Shown here piece after piece: positions 50,960 through 59,919 of a stretch of 64,000 nt of DNA. This stretch comes from Magnetococcus marinus MC-1 (GTDB lineage: Bacteria > Pseudomonadota > Magnetococcia > Magnetococcales > Magnetococcaceae), in assembly GCF_000014865.1 (NCBI RefSeq), contig NC_008576.1, positions 2,385,501 through 2,449,500 on the forward strand, in the 5' to 3' direction. The notes beneath the pieces are model-generated. The model searched no databases, was not told the origin of the DNA, and was given only the letters and a program-made list of their open reading frames with translations. Position 1 is the first letter of the stretch; each line of letters begins with the position of its first letter. Position numbers and translations under genes: made by a program.

Positions 50960-52608
50960 TTGAGAATCGTTCACCCAAAACGGTCTTCATTTTAATCCAT
51001 CTCTTGCCCCTCCTCATTTTTGGACTTTTTGCGCTGCTCTATCAACCCACCCTATTGGGGAGCGATGACGCAAGCTATGCCGATCTTGCTCGTCAATGGC
51101 TGGCAGGTAACTGGGCGTTTACCCCCCATCATTTCTCTCACCGTCTCACCATGTTTGCTCCAACCGCTTTCCTATTCACAGCGCTGGGTGAAGGGCGCTG
51201 GGTGCAAATTGGCTGGCCTTTGCTTTGTGGATTTCTTTTGATTTTCACGGTAACCCATTTGACTTGGCGTTTAGCGGGTGTATGGGCCGGGGCTCTCGCC
51301 GGGTTAATGCTCGCCTGCAATCCTCTTATCTTAGAAAACTCTATGGTTCTTGGGGTTGATTTACCGCTCACACTGCTGATGTTTTTAACCGCTTTATGGG
51401 GCTTTTTAGGAAGGGGCGGGTTGGGAAACAGACCCGCTGATGCAACGGACCATGCGGCCCTTTTTGGCCTATTATTTTCCTTAACTTTAATACTTTCTGC
51501 CATGGCAAAATTGACCACAATCTGGTTAATACCTTGGGCTTTTATTCTTTTGACTTTTGACATGGTGCAGAAGAAAAATTTTAAGTTTTGGCTCTGGGCC
51601 GCCCTCAGTGGTGTGGCTCTGCTTGTTCTGTATCTTGGCTATTATGCATGGCAAACAGGTGATCCACTGTACCGTATTCATTCGGTGGAAGTGGGGCATA
51701 ATACCCATCCTAAAACCTATGCCAATAAATCATGGGACCAAATTTTAGATCGTTTGGGGCTGGAGACCCTGCTTTTCATTCTAACGAAACCAAGCTTGTT
51801 AATCGGTTTTCTCTTCCCTTGGTTAGTCGTGTGGATCGTGCGCGATGAAAAACGTGACCAGATCTTTTTTTGGTTGTCTGTTTCTGTGGCCCTTTTGGTT
51901 ATGTTTTGGTTCGGCTCAACCTCCTTGCAGATTTATAATCCCATGCACCTAAAGGAGCGTTATCTGCTTCCCATCCTACCCGGCATGATCATGCTCTCTG
52001 CCGTGGTGTTGGCAAAAATAAGCTGTCATTCCAACACCCTGAAATATCGAAGCTTATGGCTTTCAGCGCTTGCCTCTGTTGCTTTTGCGCTGTTTGTTTT
52101 GTTGAAGCAAATGGTTGAAGTTAAAAGCCATATGTTGCTCCTCAGTGGGGCTTTGCTGGTCGTTTTGGCACTGCATCTATTGCGTCATCGCTTGCCCCAA
52201 TGGATGATTCAACTGGCACCTTTACCCCTGATGGTTGCTTTGATTGTGCTTGGTTCCCTTCATGTGGTTCAGCACCGTCATGAGATCCCTTCTTTCAAAC
52301 ACTCTTTAGCTTTAAAACAGCAACTGCTTGCGCATATACCAAGAGGCCACTTAGAAGCGCCTGTAACCGTCTGGAGTGACGACCGCTCTGCACGGGCGTT
52401 GGCCAGTTTAGGTTCGGTCTATCAAGGCTTAAATATTGTTGAACTTAAACATTTTGAGCGCAAAATAAATAGCCTCCAGTGGGTTGTGGTAAACCGGGGG
52501 AATGCCCACGCTGAAGAGTTGAGCATAACACCCGAAGTCGCCAAGCAATTGCAACACTGGCCTGTAATTGAGCAGCGCGAAGGGGTTGTGCTTCTTAAAG
52601 CACCGTAA
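50956..52608 (+). CDS. GT-C membrane glycosyltransferase (PMT/ArnT-like)
   Basis: A 550-residue inner-membrane protein with about ten to twelve hydrophobic helices. The first extracytoplasmic loop has the acidic motif LLGSDDASYADLARQWLAG, typical of GT39/GT83-type GT-C enzymes that use polyprenyl-phosphate sugars, and the second loop contains NPLILENSMVLGVDLPLTL. The C-terminal about 90 residues are soluble. It overlaps the upstream GT2 gene by four bases, which suggests donor and transferase work together in periplasmic glycan or protein/lipid decoration. The acceptor is unknown. Confidence 0.85.
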   Translation: MIENRSPKTVFILIHLLPLLIFGLFALLYQPTLLGSDDASYADLARQWLAGNWAFTPHHFSHRLTMFAPTAFLFTALGEGRWVQIGWPLLCGFLLIFTVTHLTWRLAGVWAGALAGLMLACNPLILENSMVLGVDLPLTLLMFLTALWGFLGRGGLGNRPADATDHAALFGLLFSLTLILSAMAKLTTIWLIPWAFILLTFDMVQKKNFKFWLWAALSGVALLVLYLGYYAWQTGDPLYRIHSVEVGHNTHPKTYANKSWDQILDRLGLETLLFILTKPSLLIGFLFPWLVVWIVRDEKRDQIFFWLSVSVALLVMFWFGSTSLQIYNPMHLKERYLLPILPGMIMLSAVVLAKISCHSNTLKYRSLWLSALASVAFALFVLLKQMVEVKSHMLLLSGALLVVLALHLLRHRLPQWMIQLAPLPLMVALIVLGSLHVVQHRHEIPSFKHSLALKQQLLAHIPRGHLEAPVTVWSDDRSARALASLGSVYQGLNIVELKHFERKINSLQWVVVNRGNAHAEELSITPEVAKQLQHWPVIEQREGVVLLKAP

Positions 52609-52641
52609 GCCATGTGTGTAGGCAAGATAAGGAGTTGATTG

Positions 52642-53256
52642 ATGTTATCAAGCCACCCCAGTGATCCATCGGGTAACTATTACGACAAATATGGGACCCG
52701 CAATTTTATTGCACGTAGGCTGATGGCTGGTTTTACGCATACCCTTTTTGATCTTGTTCAGCAGACACGATGCACTGACATTCATGAGGTTGGGTGTGGT
52801 GAAGGGAAATTGGCTGCCCTACTCTCTGTGCAGGCTAACTATCAAATCCGTGCCAGTGATCGTTCAGCCGAGATGATTGCTCAAGCCAAAACGGAACATG
52901 CACATTGCCCTGTTTCCTTTTTTACCCATGATCTCTATACATTAACCCCCGACAAGCATGGTGCTGATCTCATTCTCTGTTGTGAGGTTATGGAGCACCT
53001 TGCTGACCCAGAAGCGGGTATGGCGATCATTCATAAGTTAGCCCGCAAGCACGTTATCTTTAGTGTGCCGAGGGAACCACTGTGGCGCGTGCTGAATATG
53101 GCCAGGGGGTCCTATCTTATGAATTTAGGCAATACCCCTGGACACATTCAACACTGGTCTACGTCTGCTTTTACCGATCTGGTTGAACAACGATTTAAAA
53201 TTCTGTCGGTGCGAACCCCTATTCCCTGGACATTTATTGCATGCCAACCCCGCTAA
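52642..53256 (+). CDS. Class I SAM-dependent methyltransferase
   Basis: A 204-residue Rossmann methyltransferase. Motif I is HEVGCGEGKLAALL; the acidic strand-2 end is in RASDRSAEMI, and LILCCEVMEHLADPEA is the post-motif of many SAM methyltransferases (UbiG/type 11-like). The N-terminal YYDKYGTRN is a common start for enzymes modifying glycan or lipid precursors. ATG 52642 has AAGGAG seven bases upstream. It lies in the glycosylation operon, and its end overlaps the next gene by 16 bases. Confidence 0.85.
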   Translation: MLSSHPSDPSGNYYDKYGTRNFIARRLMAGFTHTLFDLVQQTRCTDIHEVGCGEGKLAALLSVQANYQIRASDRSAEMIAQAKTEHAHCPVSFFTHDLYTLTPDKHGADLILCCEVMEHLADPEAGMAIIHKLARKHVIFSVPREPLWRVLNMARGSYLMNLGNTPGHIQHWSTSAFTDLVEQRFKILSVRTPIPWTFIACQPR

Positions 53257-54224
53257 AGTCAGGGGAACGTTGGATGAGTTGGTTTAGCCGAGGAATTGTT
53301 CTGGTCTGTCTATTGCTGTTGTCTTGGCAACTGTACCAGCATGGTGGATATTTTTTGCGTCACGAACGGTGGGGATGGTCCCTGTTTGGCATACTGTTTT
53401 TTGCCTCTTTGCTCTATGCCGTGATTTGCACCCTGTTGGGCATGGGTTGGATCGCTCTGCTGCGAGGGTTGGGTGATCGAACATTGGCTTCACAACTTTA
53501 TGTAATTTATACAAAGTCACATATTGCCAAATTTCTTCCGGGTAACATCTTTCACTATGCAGGACGGTTTGCACTGGGCCGGTTGGCCGGGGTGGCCCAT
53601 GCGCATACAACACTGGCCTCCATGGGGGAGTTAGCCTCATTAGGGTTGATGGCCATCCTGTTAATGCTCTTCACCCTCCCTCGCCCCCTGGTACTGCAAC
53701 ATGATGCTTTCACTTGGGCTGCCGGGCTCTTTCTGGGGTTACTGCTGCTTACTACGCTATTGATTTTAAGTTGGTGTCGCCAAGGTTGGGTTGTCAGGTT
53801 TTTTGAAAATCGTCTGGGCATGCAATTTACAGTACCCTGTGGCTACCCTATCCTTTTGGGAGGCCTTGGTGCTGCCATGGGGCATTTATTATTTTTTATC
53901 GCTGTGGGTGCACTTACTCTATGGTTGGCAAATCAACTGGGCGGAGCAGCTGAGCTATGGCCCCAGGTACTGGGAATTTATGCGTTATCATGGTTACTTG
54001 GTACCGCTACGCCGGGCAGCCCAGGTGGGGTTGGGGTTAGAGAGGTTGTCTTGGTTGCGGCGCTCAGTCAAATGATGGGCGAACCACAAGCTTTGATGTT
54101 GGCACTGATGCTACGGGTGGTTACGACGGTTGGGGACTTCGGGTTTTGGGCTGGTGGTTTGCTGGTTGAGCGCGTCAACACGGCAGTTCCCGTTAACACC
54201 ATGCGTAGCCATCGAGATATGTGA
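53241..54224 (+). CDS. LPG-synthase/flippase-like membrane protein (UPF0104)
   Basis: A 327-residue polytopic membrane protein of the lysylphosphatidylglycerol synthase transmembrane/UPF0104 family, with about eight hydrophobic segments. The family motif near the C-terminus, GTATPGSPGGVGVREVVLV, is clear, and KFLPGNIFHYAGR is also conserved. Proteins of this family without the soluble aminoacyl domain are proposed lipid or polyprenol flippases. As last gene of the GT2-GT-C-methyltransferase operon it may move the lipid-linked intermediate; this is context inference. Confidence 0.85.
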   Translation: MPTPLKSGERWMSWFSRGIVLVCLLLLSWQLYQHGGYFLRHERWGWSLFGILFFASLLYAVICTLLGMGWIALLRGLGDRTLASQLYVIYTKSHIAKFLPGNIFHYAGRFALGRLAGVAHAHTTLASMGELASLGLMAILLMLFTLPRPLVLQHDAFTWAAGLFLGLLLLTTLLILSWCRQGWVVRFFENRLGMQFTVPCGYPILLGGLGAAMGHLLFFIAVGALTLWLANQLGGAAELWPQVLGIYALSWLLGTATPGSPGGVGVREVVLVAALSQMMGEPQALMLALMLRVVTTVGDFGFWAGGLLVERVNTAVPVNTMRSHRDM

Positions 54225-54410
54225 CAACTGTAAATGAGCACGCAACCATACCAAAATTAATTTAGGGGCACTTGAAGAAAAAGCCTAAGGGTAGTGTCTA
54301 AACGGTTATGATTAGATTGGCTGGGTTTGGCACTTTTTTTCCGACGCGTACACCTATCCGCATACCCTATGCAAGGGCGATTGGAAAAACAGGCGATCAA
54401 CGGGGGCCGT

Positions 54411-54593
54411 CAGGGCAATCGCATTTGAAAATCACACACAGAAAGCGAGGCCTTTTTCGCCTCAATTTGTCCCTAGCGAGCAATCTCCATCCCTCAGAGG
54501 GCCATTTTTCTGACCAAAAAAGCGGTTGGACGGGGGTAAAAGGAGGCCAAAAGCCGCATGCGGGGTCGTCCAATTTCAAATGCGATTGCCCTG
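54411..54593. repeat. 183-bp element with perfect 20-bp terminal inverted repeats
   Basis: CAGGGCAATCGCATTTGAAA at 54411-54430 is the exact reverse complement of 54574-54593. The 143 bases between are non-coding, with small hairpins (GAGGC-CTTTTTC-GCCTC near 54448). Size and ends suggest a miniature inverted-repeat element or solo ends of a lost transposon; no clear target duplication is seen. It sits in the 480-base gap 54225-54707, which otherwise holds no supportable gene. Confidence 0.6.
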
Positions 54594-54707
54594 GGGGGCA
54601 GTTGCGTTTGCCTTGACATCGTTTGTGGTAGACGTACAATGTTGGGTTACGGGTTGGTCGTTCGTCCAGTCTGGTAGGATTCCCCTCCGTTTTTGTAAGG
54701 AGTCGTT

Positions 54708-54947
54708 ATGGAGTGGTTTTTGATTGACGAGACGAGACCCTCTGAAGAGGGGTGGATAATATTGACCGATACCAACACCTTTTGGGCTGAAAATATCGCC
54801 AGTCCTGAGCATTTGGAAGCCATTCTTAAAACGCGCAAGCCTACCCATTGGGCCACTTTGCGTTTTCCTGATGAGCAGAGCAAAAGTAAAAGCATTTTTA
54901 GCCGGGTGAATAACGAGTTTCTTTTCAAATACCGATCCGGATGGTGA
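54708..54947 (+). CDS. Small hypothetical protein (79 aa)
   Basis: A 79-residue soluble protein starting MEWFLIDETRPSEEGWIIL, acidic in the first half and basic at the end. No family recognised. AAGGAGTCGTT before the ATG is a strong ribosome binding site and the composition is protein-like. It sits between a miniature element and a broken integrase, so it may be accessory DNA. The 240 bases that follow (to 55188) show no gene. Confidence 0.6.
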   Translation: MEWFLIDETRPSEEGWIILTDTNTFWAENIASPEHLEAILKTRKPTHWATLRFPDEQSKSKSIFSRVNNEFLFKYRSGW

Positions 54948-55188
54948 CATCGGCAATGGGACAGCCCCCTCCTTCCTCAGATTTTTTTCATGTAGACGCT
55001 CATCTAAAAACATAATGTGAAAACTCTACTCCTGAAAACCCTCAATTTTCGGGGGGATTACCCCATCACAAATCCCATGCCATGGGCAAGCCGCTGGACG
55101 ACCATTTTCGGCTTGGTGTTCTTAGGCTTGATCCGGGCCATTACCCTGGATCACTTTTGTTTATTAGGGGGGATGCGGGGGAAACCCC

Positions 55189-55739
55189 ATGTCCCTACCC
55201 GACGAGATCCTTACCCCGCTGGGCAAGCGGACCGCCTACATCCTGGTGTTCATCCATCTCGGCAGCCGCCGTGTTGTCCACATCAGCGCCCCCACCTACC
55301 ACCCGGAGACAGTGCCTGGGTCACCCAGCAGGCCCGGAACGCGGCCATGTGGTGCGACGACGAAGGCATCAAGCCCCGGTTTCTGGTCCGCGACGCCGAC
55401 ACCAAGTTCTCCGGCCCGCTCAATACGATCTGGAAAACCGAAGGGGCCCGGGTGATCCAGATTCCCCACCGCGCACCCCAAGCGAATTCTTACGCAGAGT
55501 CTTGGATTTCCTCAGCAAAGCGCGAGTGTCTCGACTTCTTTGTCTGTTTCAGTCTTGGCCAACTGGCTTACATCACCCCCACGTGAGTCCGACATTTCAA
55601 CGAAGAAAGATCTCATCAGGGCCGGGACACCGGCAATAACGTCCTGGATGTCAATTTTAAACCAAAACGGGATGGCCCAATCCGAAGCAAGGAAGCCCTC
55701 GGCGGGATGATCAGATCGTACTATCGTGAGGCTGCCTGA
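55189..55739 (+). pseudogene. Integrase/transposase core (rve DDE) remnant
   Basis: A broken DDE integrase domain readable only by joining frames. One frame gives TPLGKRTAYILVFIHLGSRR; around 55305-55320 the homologous reading shifts frame to WVTQQARNAAMW, then FLVRDADTKFSGPL (a catalytic Asp), HRAPQANSYAE (the family N-A-Y-E motif) and KRECLD. A TGA at 55584-55586 then interrupts before VRHFNEERSHQGRDTGNN, the usual NEERPHQG ending, and the frame closes at 55739. It resembles IS3/IS481-like or phage-type transposases common in proteobacteria. The 5' part before 55189 is lost or unrecognisable. It has at least one frameshift and one nonsense codon, hence inactive. Confidence 0.8.
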
Positions 55740-55881
55740 GACTGCTTCCCACTGCCAGACAGATTGGGGACAATCTCTCTGAAAATCATGGTGAAGCGGC
55801 GTCTCTACATGATGGTACAGCCCAGGAGAAAGCGTTCGACTCCTTTTCACTTAACAAAATGATCCGAAAGAACATAATTTC

Positions 55882-56877
55882 TTATTCAAAAACATCGTGT
55901 AACGAGTGTGCATCGAAAATTTTGTCTACCCAGGACTCTATCTCTTCCACATCTGCGGTCATGACCTTATTCGAGATCTCGTCGGGCAATGGACCAAACC
56001 GGCGTGACAAAAGTCGGAGCAGCATGGATGCCCCCTCTTCCTTCCGCCCCTCTTGACGCCCTTTCTGAAGCCCTTTCTGAAGCCCTTTCTGAAGCCCTTT
56101 CTGTATACCCTGGGCTTCCCACTCTTTGGTCCACTCCAGCACGGTCTCGGCAAGCATGGCATCTACCTCCTGCAAATCGTTTAACTCCGGGATCACCTGA
56201 CCTAACGCTTTCCTGGGCAACAACACCCTGCCCAGCATGACGGTGAAGGCTCGCCTCAAACTCAACTGACCGGGTGCTTTCAACCAATCGATCAGACTAC
56301 TCAAAACAGCGCGGATATCCGTTGGTGACTGGCTCTTCTCCAATCGGAATAAGGCCGCCGCCAGATTCTGCATCTCCAACAGCTTCGCATCCTCATAGCG
56401 AACTTCATCTATCAGCAGATAACGCATATGCGGGCGAAAACGCTCAAGCCCTCCAGGAACCGGGCGAATAAGATCGGCCACATCTGTCGCCGCTGACCAG
56501 ATTGGCTTCCCATTGTAAAGCACCATGGGCAGCACCGGGGGCAACATCTCGCCCTGCTTCACCTGTCCGGATTTTACCAGATCCTGATACAATAGCATCA
56601 CGTAGGCGTTCATGCGGACCGCCATCATCCAGTCCACCGTCGATTGGAACTCAATCAGCACAAAAATATAGAGCCACGCTTCGCCCCAGCGCACCCGCCA
56701 GATGACATCATCCTCACGATCCCGCAGGTCATCGGTAATATAGCTGCCACTCACCTTCTCAAGGCTGGTAAAATCGAGATGCTCGACCCACGCCTCCTGG
56801 ACAAACCCCAACAGCAGATCACGCACCATCTCTGCGTGGCTGAAGAGCTGCTTGTAGCTGCTATCGTGATCGCCCAA
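55882..56877 (-). CDS. Rpn/YhgA-type recombination-promoting nuclease
   Basis: A 331-residue protein of the Rpn (YhgA, transposase_31, PD-(D/E)XK) family; E. coli members are DNA endonucleases that raise RecA-independent recombination. N-terminal HDSSYKQLFSHAEMVRDLL, then the catalytic region REDDVIWRVRW...FVLIEFQSTVD (D and ExQ of the nuclease core), are present. The C-terminal part has the family's helical region with a repeated QKGL motif (four copies) that the DNA encodes as a 12-base tandem repeat. The start is TTG, with AGGGATTATTCCG upstream. It appears intact amid IS debris. Confidence 0.88.
   Translation of the reverse strand: MGDHDSSYKQLFSHAEMVRDLLLGFVQEAWVEHLDFTSLEKVSGSYITDDLRDREDDVIWRVRWGEAWLYIFVLIEFQSTVDWMMAVRMNAYVMLLYQDLVKSGQVKQGEMLPPVLPMVLYNGKPIWSAATDVADLIRPVPGGLERFRPHMRYLLIDEVRYEDAKLLEMQNLAAALFRLEKSQSPTDIRAVLSSLIDWLKAPGQLSLRRAFTVMLGRVLLPRKALGQVIPELNDLQEVDAMLAETVLEWTKEWEAQGIQKGLQKGLQKGLQKGRQEGRKEEGASMLLRLLSRRFGPLPDEISNKVMTADVEEIESWVDKIFDAHSLHDVFE
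56058..56103 (-). repeat. 12-bp tandem repeat within the Rpn gene
   Basis: The unit GCCCTTTCTGAA (plus strand) is repeated three times exactly plus a fourth partial copy. In the gene it encodes the QKGL repeats. Because the unit is a multiple of three, slippage changes the repeat number without a frameshift. Confidence 0.9.
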
Positions 56878-57469
56878 CGGAATAATCCCTTACTCTTCAC
56901 TAAGACAAGCAATGCTTCGCATCGTAGCCAATTTCATTCATCGCGTCACTGAATGGCTCACTTCCAGGATTACCCTGCAACAGGAGATGGAGATCACGGC
57001 GAAAACGTCCTGGTAGACCTAAGAGCCCTCGCAAACTCCGTGATCTGATCAAAAAATAAGCCAGGAGAAGCCTTTGTGGGGAACATGCATACCACGGCAA
57101 AATGCTCAAGTGGGCATGCTCATTCAGCCATTCCGTGTGGCCTACCCCTGGGATAGCACGCCACGCTCCCTGCTACACGATCAAGGCCCAACATGGAGAG
57201 AGGGGAACATCATCGCGTTTCCAGTGCTTAGAGGCGGTCTGCACCACCGGTACAAACGGATCGCAGCCTGCCCTCTATCCGTTGTCCCGTTCCTAGATTT
57301 CCAAAGATTACGCTTCGGCGCTGAACCAATGGCCTGTGCTCGAAGTCGGGGATTCTGCGCTTTAAGCATCAGCCGAAGTCACTACGCACCCCGATTCTCC
57401 CGGAATTCTGCCTGATCGTCCAGCGAAATCGGCCTCGCAGGGGTCGCAAACGAGGCCCATTGCGGCTGG
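56878..57469. other. Decayed mobile DNA, no supportable gene
   Basis: About 590 bases upstream of the IS3 remnant. Frames of 60-113 codons occur on both strands but none is protein-like throughout or has a ribosome binding site. Given the IS3 orfB end at 57470-57692, part of this stretch may be degraded transposase sequence, but I cannot show it. Confidence 0.4.
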
Positions 57470-57692
57470 ATGAAATAAACGACAGGTACAGCTGGGACAA
57501 CCCCCCAGCAGAAAGCTTTTACCATATCCTAAAGGTTGAACCCGTTTCATCCTGTGAGTTTGAAACGCGAGAAGAAGCTAAACAGGTAACCTTTCAATCT
57601 ATAAAGATTTTTATAACGGTAATCGCAAATATACTTTAATCAGCTCTATGCGCCCTTCTCAGCATCTACTGGTGTGGCTCAAGTCCGCGTAA
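57470..57692 (+). pseudogene. IS3-family transposase (orfB) 3' remnant
   Basis: The end of an IS3-type transposase is readable: DRYSWDNPPAESFYHILKVE (the classical WDNAxxESFF...LK motif containing the catalytic Glu), then CEFETREEAKQVTFQSIKIF, and after a -1 frame change near 57608 YNGNRKYTLISSMRPSQHLL, corresponding to the family's YNxxRxHSxLGYxSPxxF ending. The N-terminal two thirds and terminal inverted repeat are not recognisable. It is a fossil. Confidence 0.75.
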
Positions 57693-58057
57693 AAAACTGT
57701 CTGTTTTAGTATTGCCACATCAGTCAAGGACGAGTTCCCTTGAACGGTCATCTTAATCCACAATGTATAATGCTAATTATTTGTAAATATTATAGATTAT
57801 CCACAAATTCTAGATAGACTTTTGACAATTGCCATACTGCCTTGCATAAATACCTTTCATATCATCCCGCAGCATGAGCACCAAAAGCCACCCTTTGCAA
57901 ACGAGCTTTGTAACAAAATAATACAGACAAAGGCCTAAAACCCTTTGATAAAGAGGGCACGACTGGGTATGTTTGTAACCGTTCAGAGACCCCTCGTTCA
58001 GTGAGGATGTTCACCGTTTGAGAAGGAGTCAACTGCCGGGAATAGCGCCAATTTTGT

Positions 58058-58324
58058 TTGACCATGGCAAAGAATATCCTTGACACGATTTTCGTCGAAA
58101 ATGTGAAATTTCAGAAGGAGAGTGCGATCCGATCTGTTTTTGCCTATCAAAGCCTTGAGGAGAGTTCTGGCGGGTTTTCAGCTGTGGCGCCCACCCCGGG
58201 TACGAGCGCATTTTTGCGCTGGATCCAATGGGGCGCAGAAGCGCAAAAATCTCTTCCTGGAAACCCGTGTTATCATGTGTGCGAGGATTCATTCACCGGC
58301 GATGATGTGGTGCGCGAACCATGA
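58058..58324 (+). CDS. Possible small ORF in the IS66 leader
   Basis: An 88-codon frame inside the IS, whose TGA overlaps the transposase ATG as ATGA. This arrangement would allow translational coupling, but the sequence has no family resemblance and a competing frame of the same length exists on the opposite strand, so it may be chance. Confidence 0.25.
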   Translation: MTMAKNILDTIFVENVKFQKESAIRSVFAYQSLEESSGGFSAVAPTPGTSAFLRWIQWGAEAQKSLPGNPCYHVCEDSFTGDDVVREP

Positions 58325-59919
58325 AGCTTTCAGATCACGACCTGCTCCAGATTGATGAGGAATATCTCTCCTCACTATCGTCTGCAGAGTTACTGGCCGT
58401 CAGCCGGAAAATGTTGGAGGATCTCAAGGAATCTCGTGAGCGTTTGAACCGAACACCCGACAACAGTTCCCAGCCGCCCAGCAGTCGTCCGGCGTACCTT
58501 GGGATTCCAGTTGAGCAAGACGAAACGCTTTCGGATGAGGATGAAGAGGACGTTTCGCCGGTGGAGAAGAAGGGAACCGATGATGCGGATGGAGATGATT
58601 CACCAGGGCCATCCGGCAGTTCTACTCCCTCTGCTCCAGGAAATGGTAAGTCGGATTCCTCAGGCAAGAAGCCGAAAGGCAGGGCTGGGAAGCCAGTTGG
58701 GGCCAAGGGATTCGGCAGAACGCAGATAATTCCGATTCGGAGTACCGTGGTTCATCGAGCGGAAACGTGTGCTGCCTGCGATGCTGCCCTTCCCTTGGAT
58801 GCTCGATTTACAGCTCGAATCGGCTATGTGACCATCGATCTGATAAGGGGTGCCCCGGATCAGCCTGGATTGAGGCTAGAGGGGACCAAGCACCTTTTTG
58901 GGGAAGTTGCCTGTAGATGCGGCCATATTTCATGTACCGGTCCCGGCACAGGGGATAGACTTGAGATTGCAGGACGCAAAACCGCAACCAGTTTGAGTGA
59001 ATGGCGTATTGTCGGCCCCATGTTGGCTGCTTTCATTGTTGCGCTCGCAAAACGGATGCGGTTGTCTCGCTCCAAGGTTCAGGAGTTTTTGATCGATTGG
59101 TTCGGCCTGGAGTTGAGTGTCGGGACCATCGACAATTGCATACGTGAGGTCGGACTGGCTGCCGCCCCTGTTCAGGATGAACTGATTGCCGAACTTCGTG
59201 CATCCGCTCTGGCTCATGTAGACGAAACGCCTTGGAAGCAAAAAGGTCAAGCTTTGTGGCTCTGGGTTTTCGCGACGGCAAATACGGTCTTGTTTTGCGT
59301 GGGACGCCGGACTCGACAAATGGTCCTTGATATCCTGACCGAGGAATATGCAGGCTGGCTAATGAGCGATGGACTCATGAACTACCGGATTTTCTCCAGG
59401 CGGCTGCGCTGCTGGGCGCACTTGATCCGAAAAGCCAAGGGGTTGTCGACAAGCCTGGATAAAGAGAGCAAACGATTCGGCTCCAGGGTATTGGAGGTCC
59501 TGGAATACATGGTCGAAGAGGTCAAAGATGGATCGGATCCGCCAGCTGCCGAGTCGATTTTGGAAGAATTCCAGGGATACTGCGAATTGTACAGAGATTA
59601 TCCCCCGTCCGAGAAAGTTCGCAGCCTTGCCGTTGAGCTTCTCAATGACTGGGATGTTATCTGGCAACCTGTGAGAGTTCCAGGGCTGCCGCTGACCAAC
59701 AACGATGCGGAGCGGGCTCTGCGCCACTGGGTCATTGCGCGTCTGATCAGCCACGGAACTCGTACGGCAGAAGGGAGTCGGGTATTGGGTGTGCTGGCTA
59801 GCGTCATCGAAACTTGCCGATTGCGGAACGTGTCTCCCTGGGACTATCTTGCTGAGGTGATTGCTGAACGGAGAAAGGGAAACCTCGTACCGCCGTTACC
59901 GGCTCCAGTAGCCGCTTGA
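58321..59919 (+). CDS. tnpC: IS66-family transposase
   Basis: A 532-residue DDE transposase. An N-terminal leucine-rich segment (LSSAELLAVSRKMLEDL) and the conserved NRTPDNSSQPPSSRP are followed by an acidic/Ser/Gly-rich spacer (about 60-125). A CxxC zinc-finger-like region (CAACDAAL) comes next, then the catalytic domain with HVDETPW, WLMSDGLMNY and NNDAERALRHW, giving the DDE triad, and the CWAHLIRKA motif. Full length, no stop or frameshift, so probably active. Confidence 0.93.
   Translation: MKLSDHDLLQIDEEYLSSLSSAELLAVSRKMLEDLKESRERLNRTPDNSSQPPSSRPAYLGIPVEQDETLSDEDEEDVSPVEKKGTDDADGDDSPGPSGSSTPSAPGNGKSDSSGKKPKGRAGKPVGAKGFGRTQIIPIRSTVVHRAETCAACDAALPLDARFTARIGYVTIDLIRGAPDQPGLRLEGTKHLFGEVACRCGHISCTGPGTGDRLEIAGRKTATSLSEWRIVGPMLAAFIVALAKRMRLSRSKVQEFLIDWFGLELSVGTIDNCIREVGLAAAPVQDELIAELRASALAHVDETPWKQKGQALWLWVFATANTVLFCVGRRTRQMVLDILTEEYAGWLMSDGLMNYRIFSRRLRCWAHLIRKAKGLSTSLDKESKRFGSRVLEVLEYMVEEVKDGSDPPAAESILEEFQGYCELYRDYPPSEKVRSLAVELLNDWDVIWQPVRVPGLPLTNNDAERALRHWVIARLISHGTRTAEGSRVLGVLASVIETCRLRNVSPWDYLAEVIAERRKGNLVPPLPAPVAA

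Noticed and set aside
54308-54639. Frames of 80-102 codons on both strands over the inverted-repeat element
   Set aside because: Both include the 20-bp inverted repeats, have no ribosome binding site and explain each other as symmetry artefacts.
57862-58086. 74-codon minus-strand frame crossing the IS66 left end
   Set aside because: It spans the IS boundary and shows no homology to the truncated RAYT 3' end, so it is neither a gene nor the missing transposase part.
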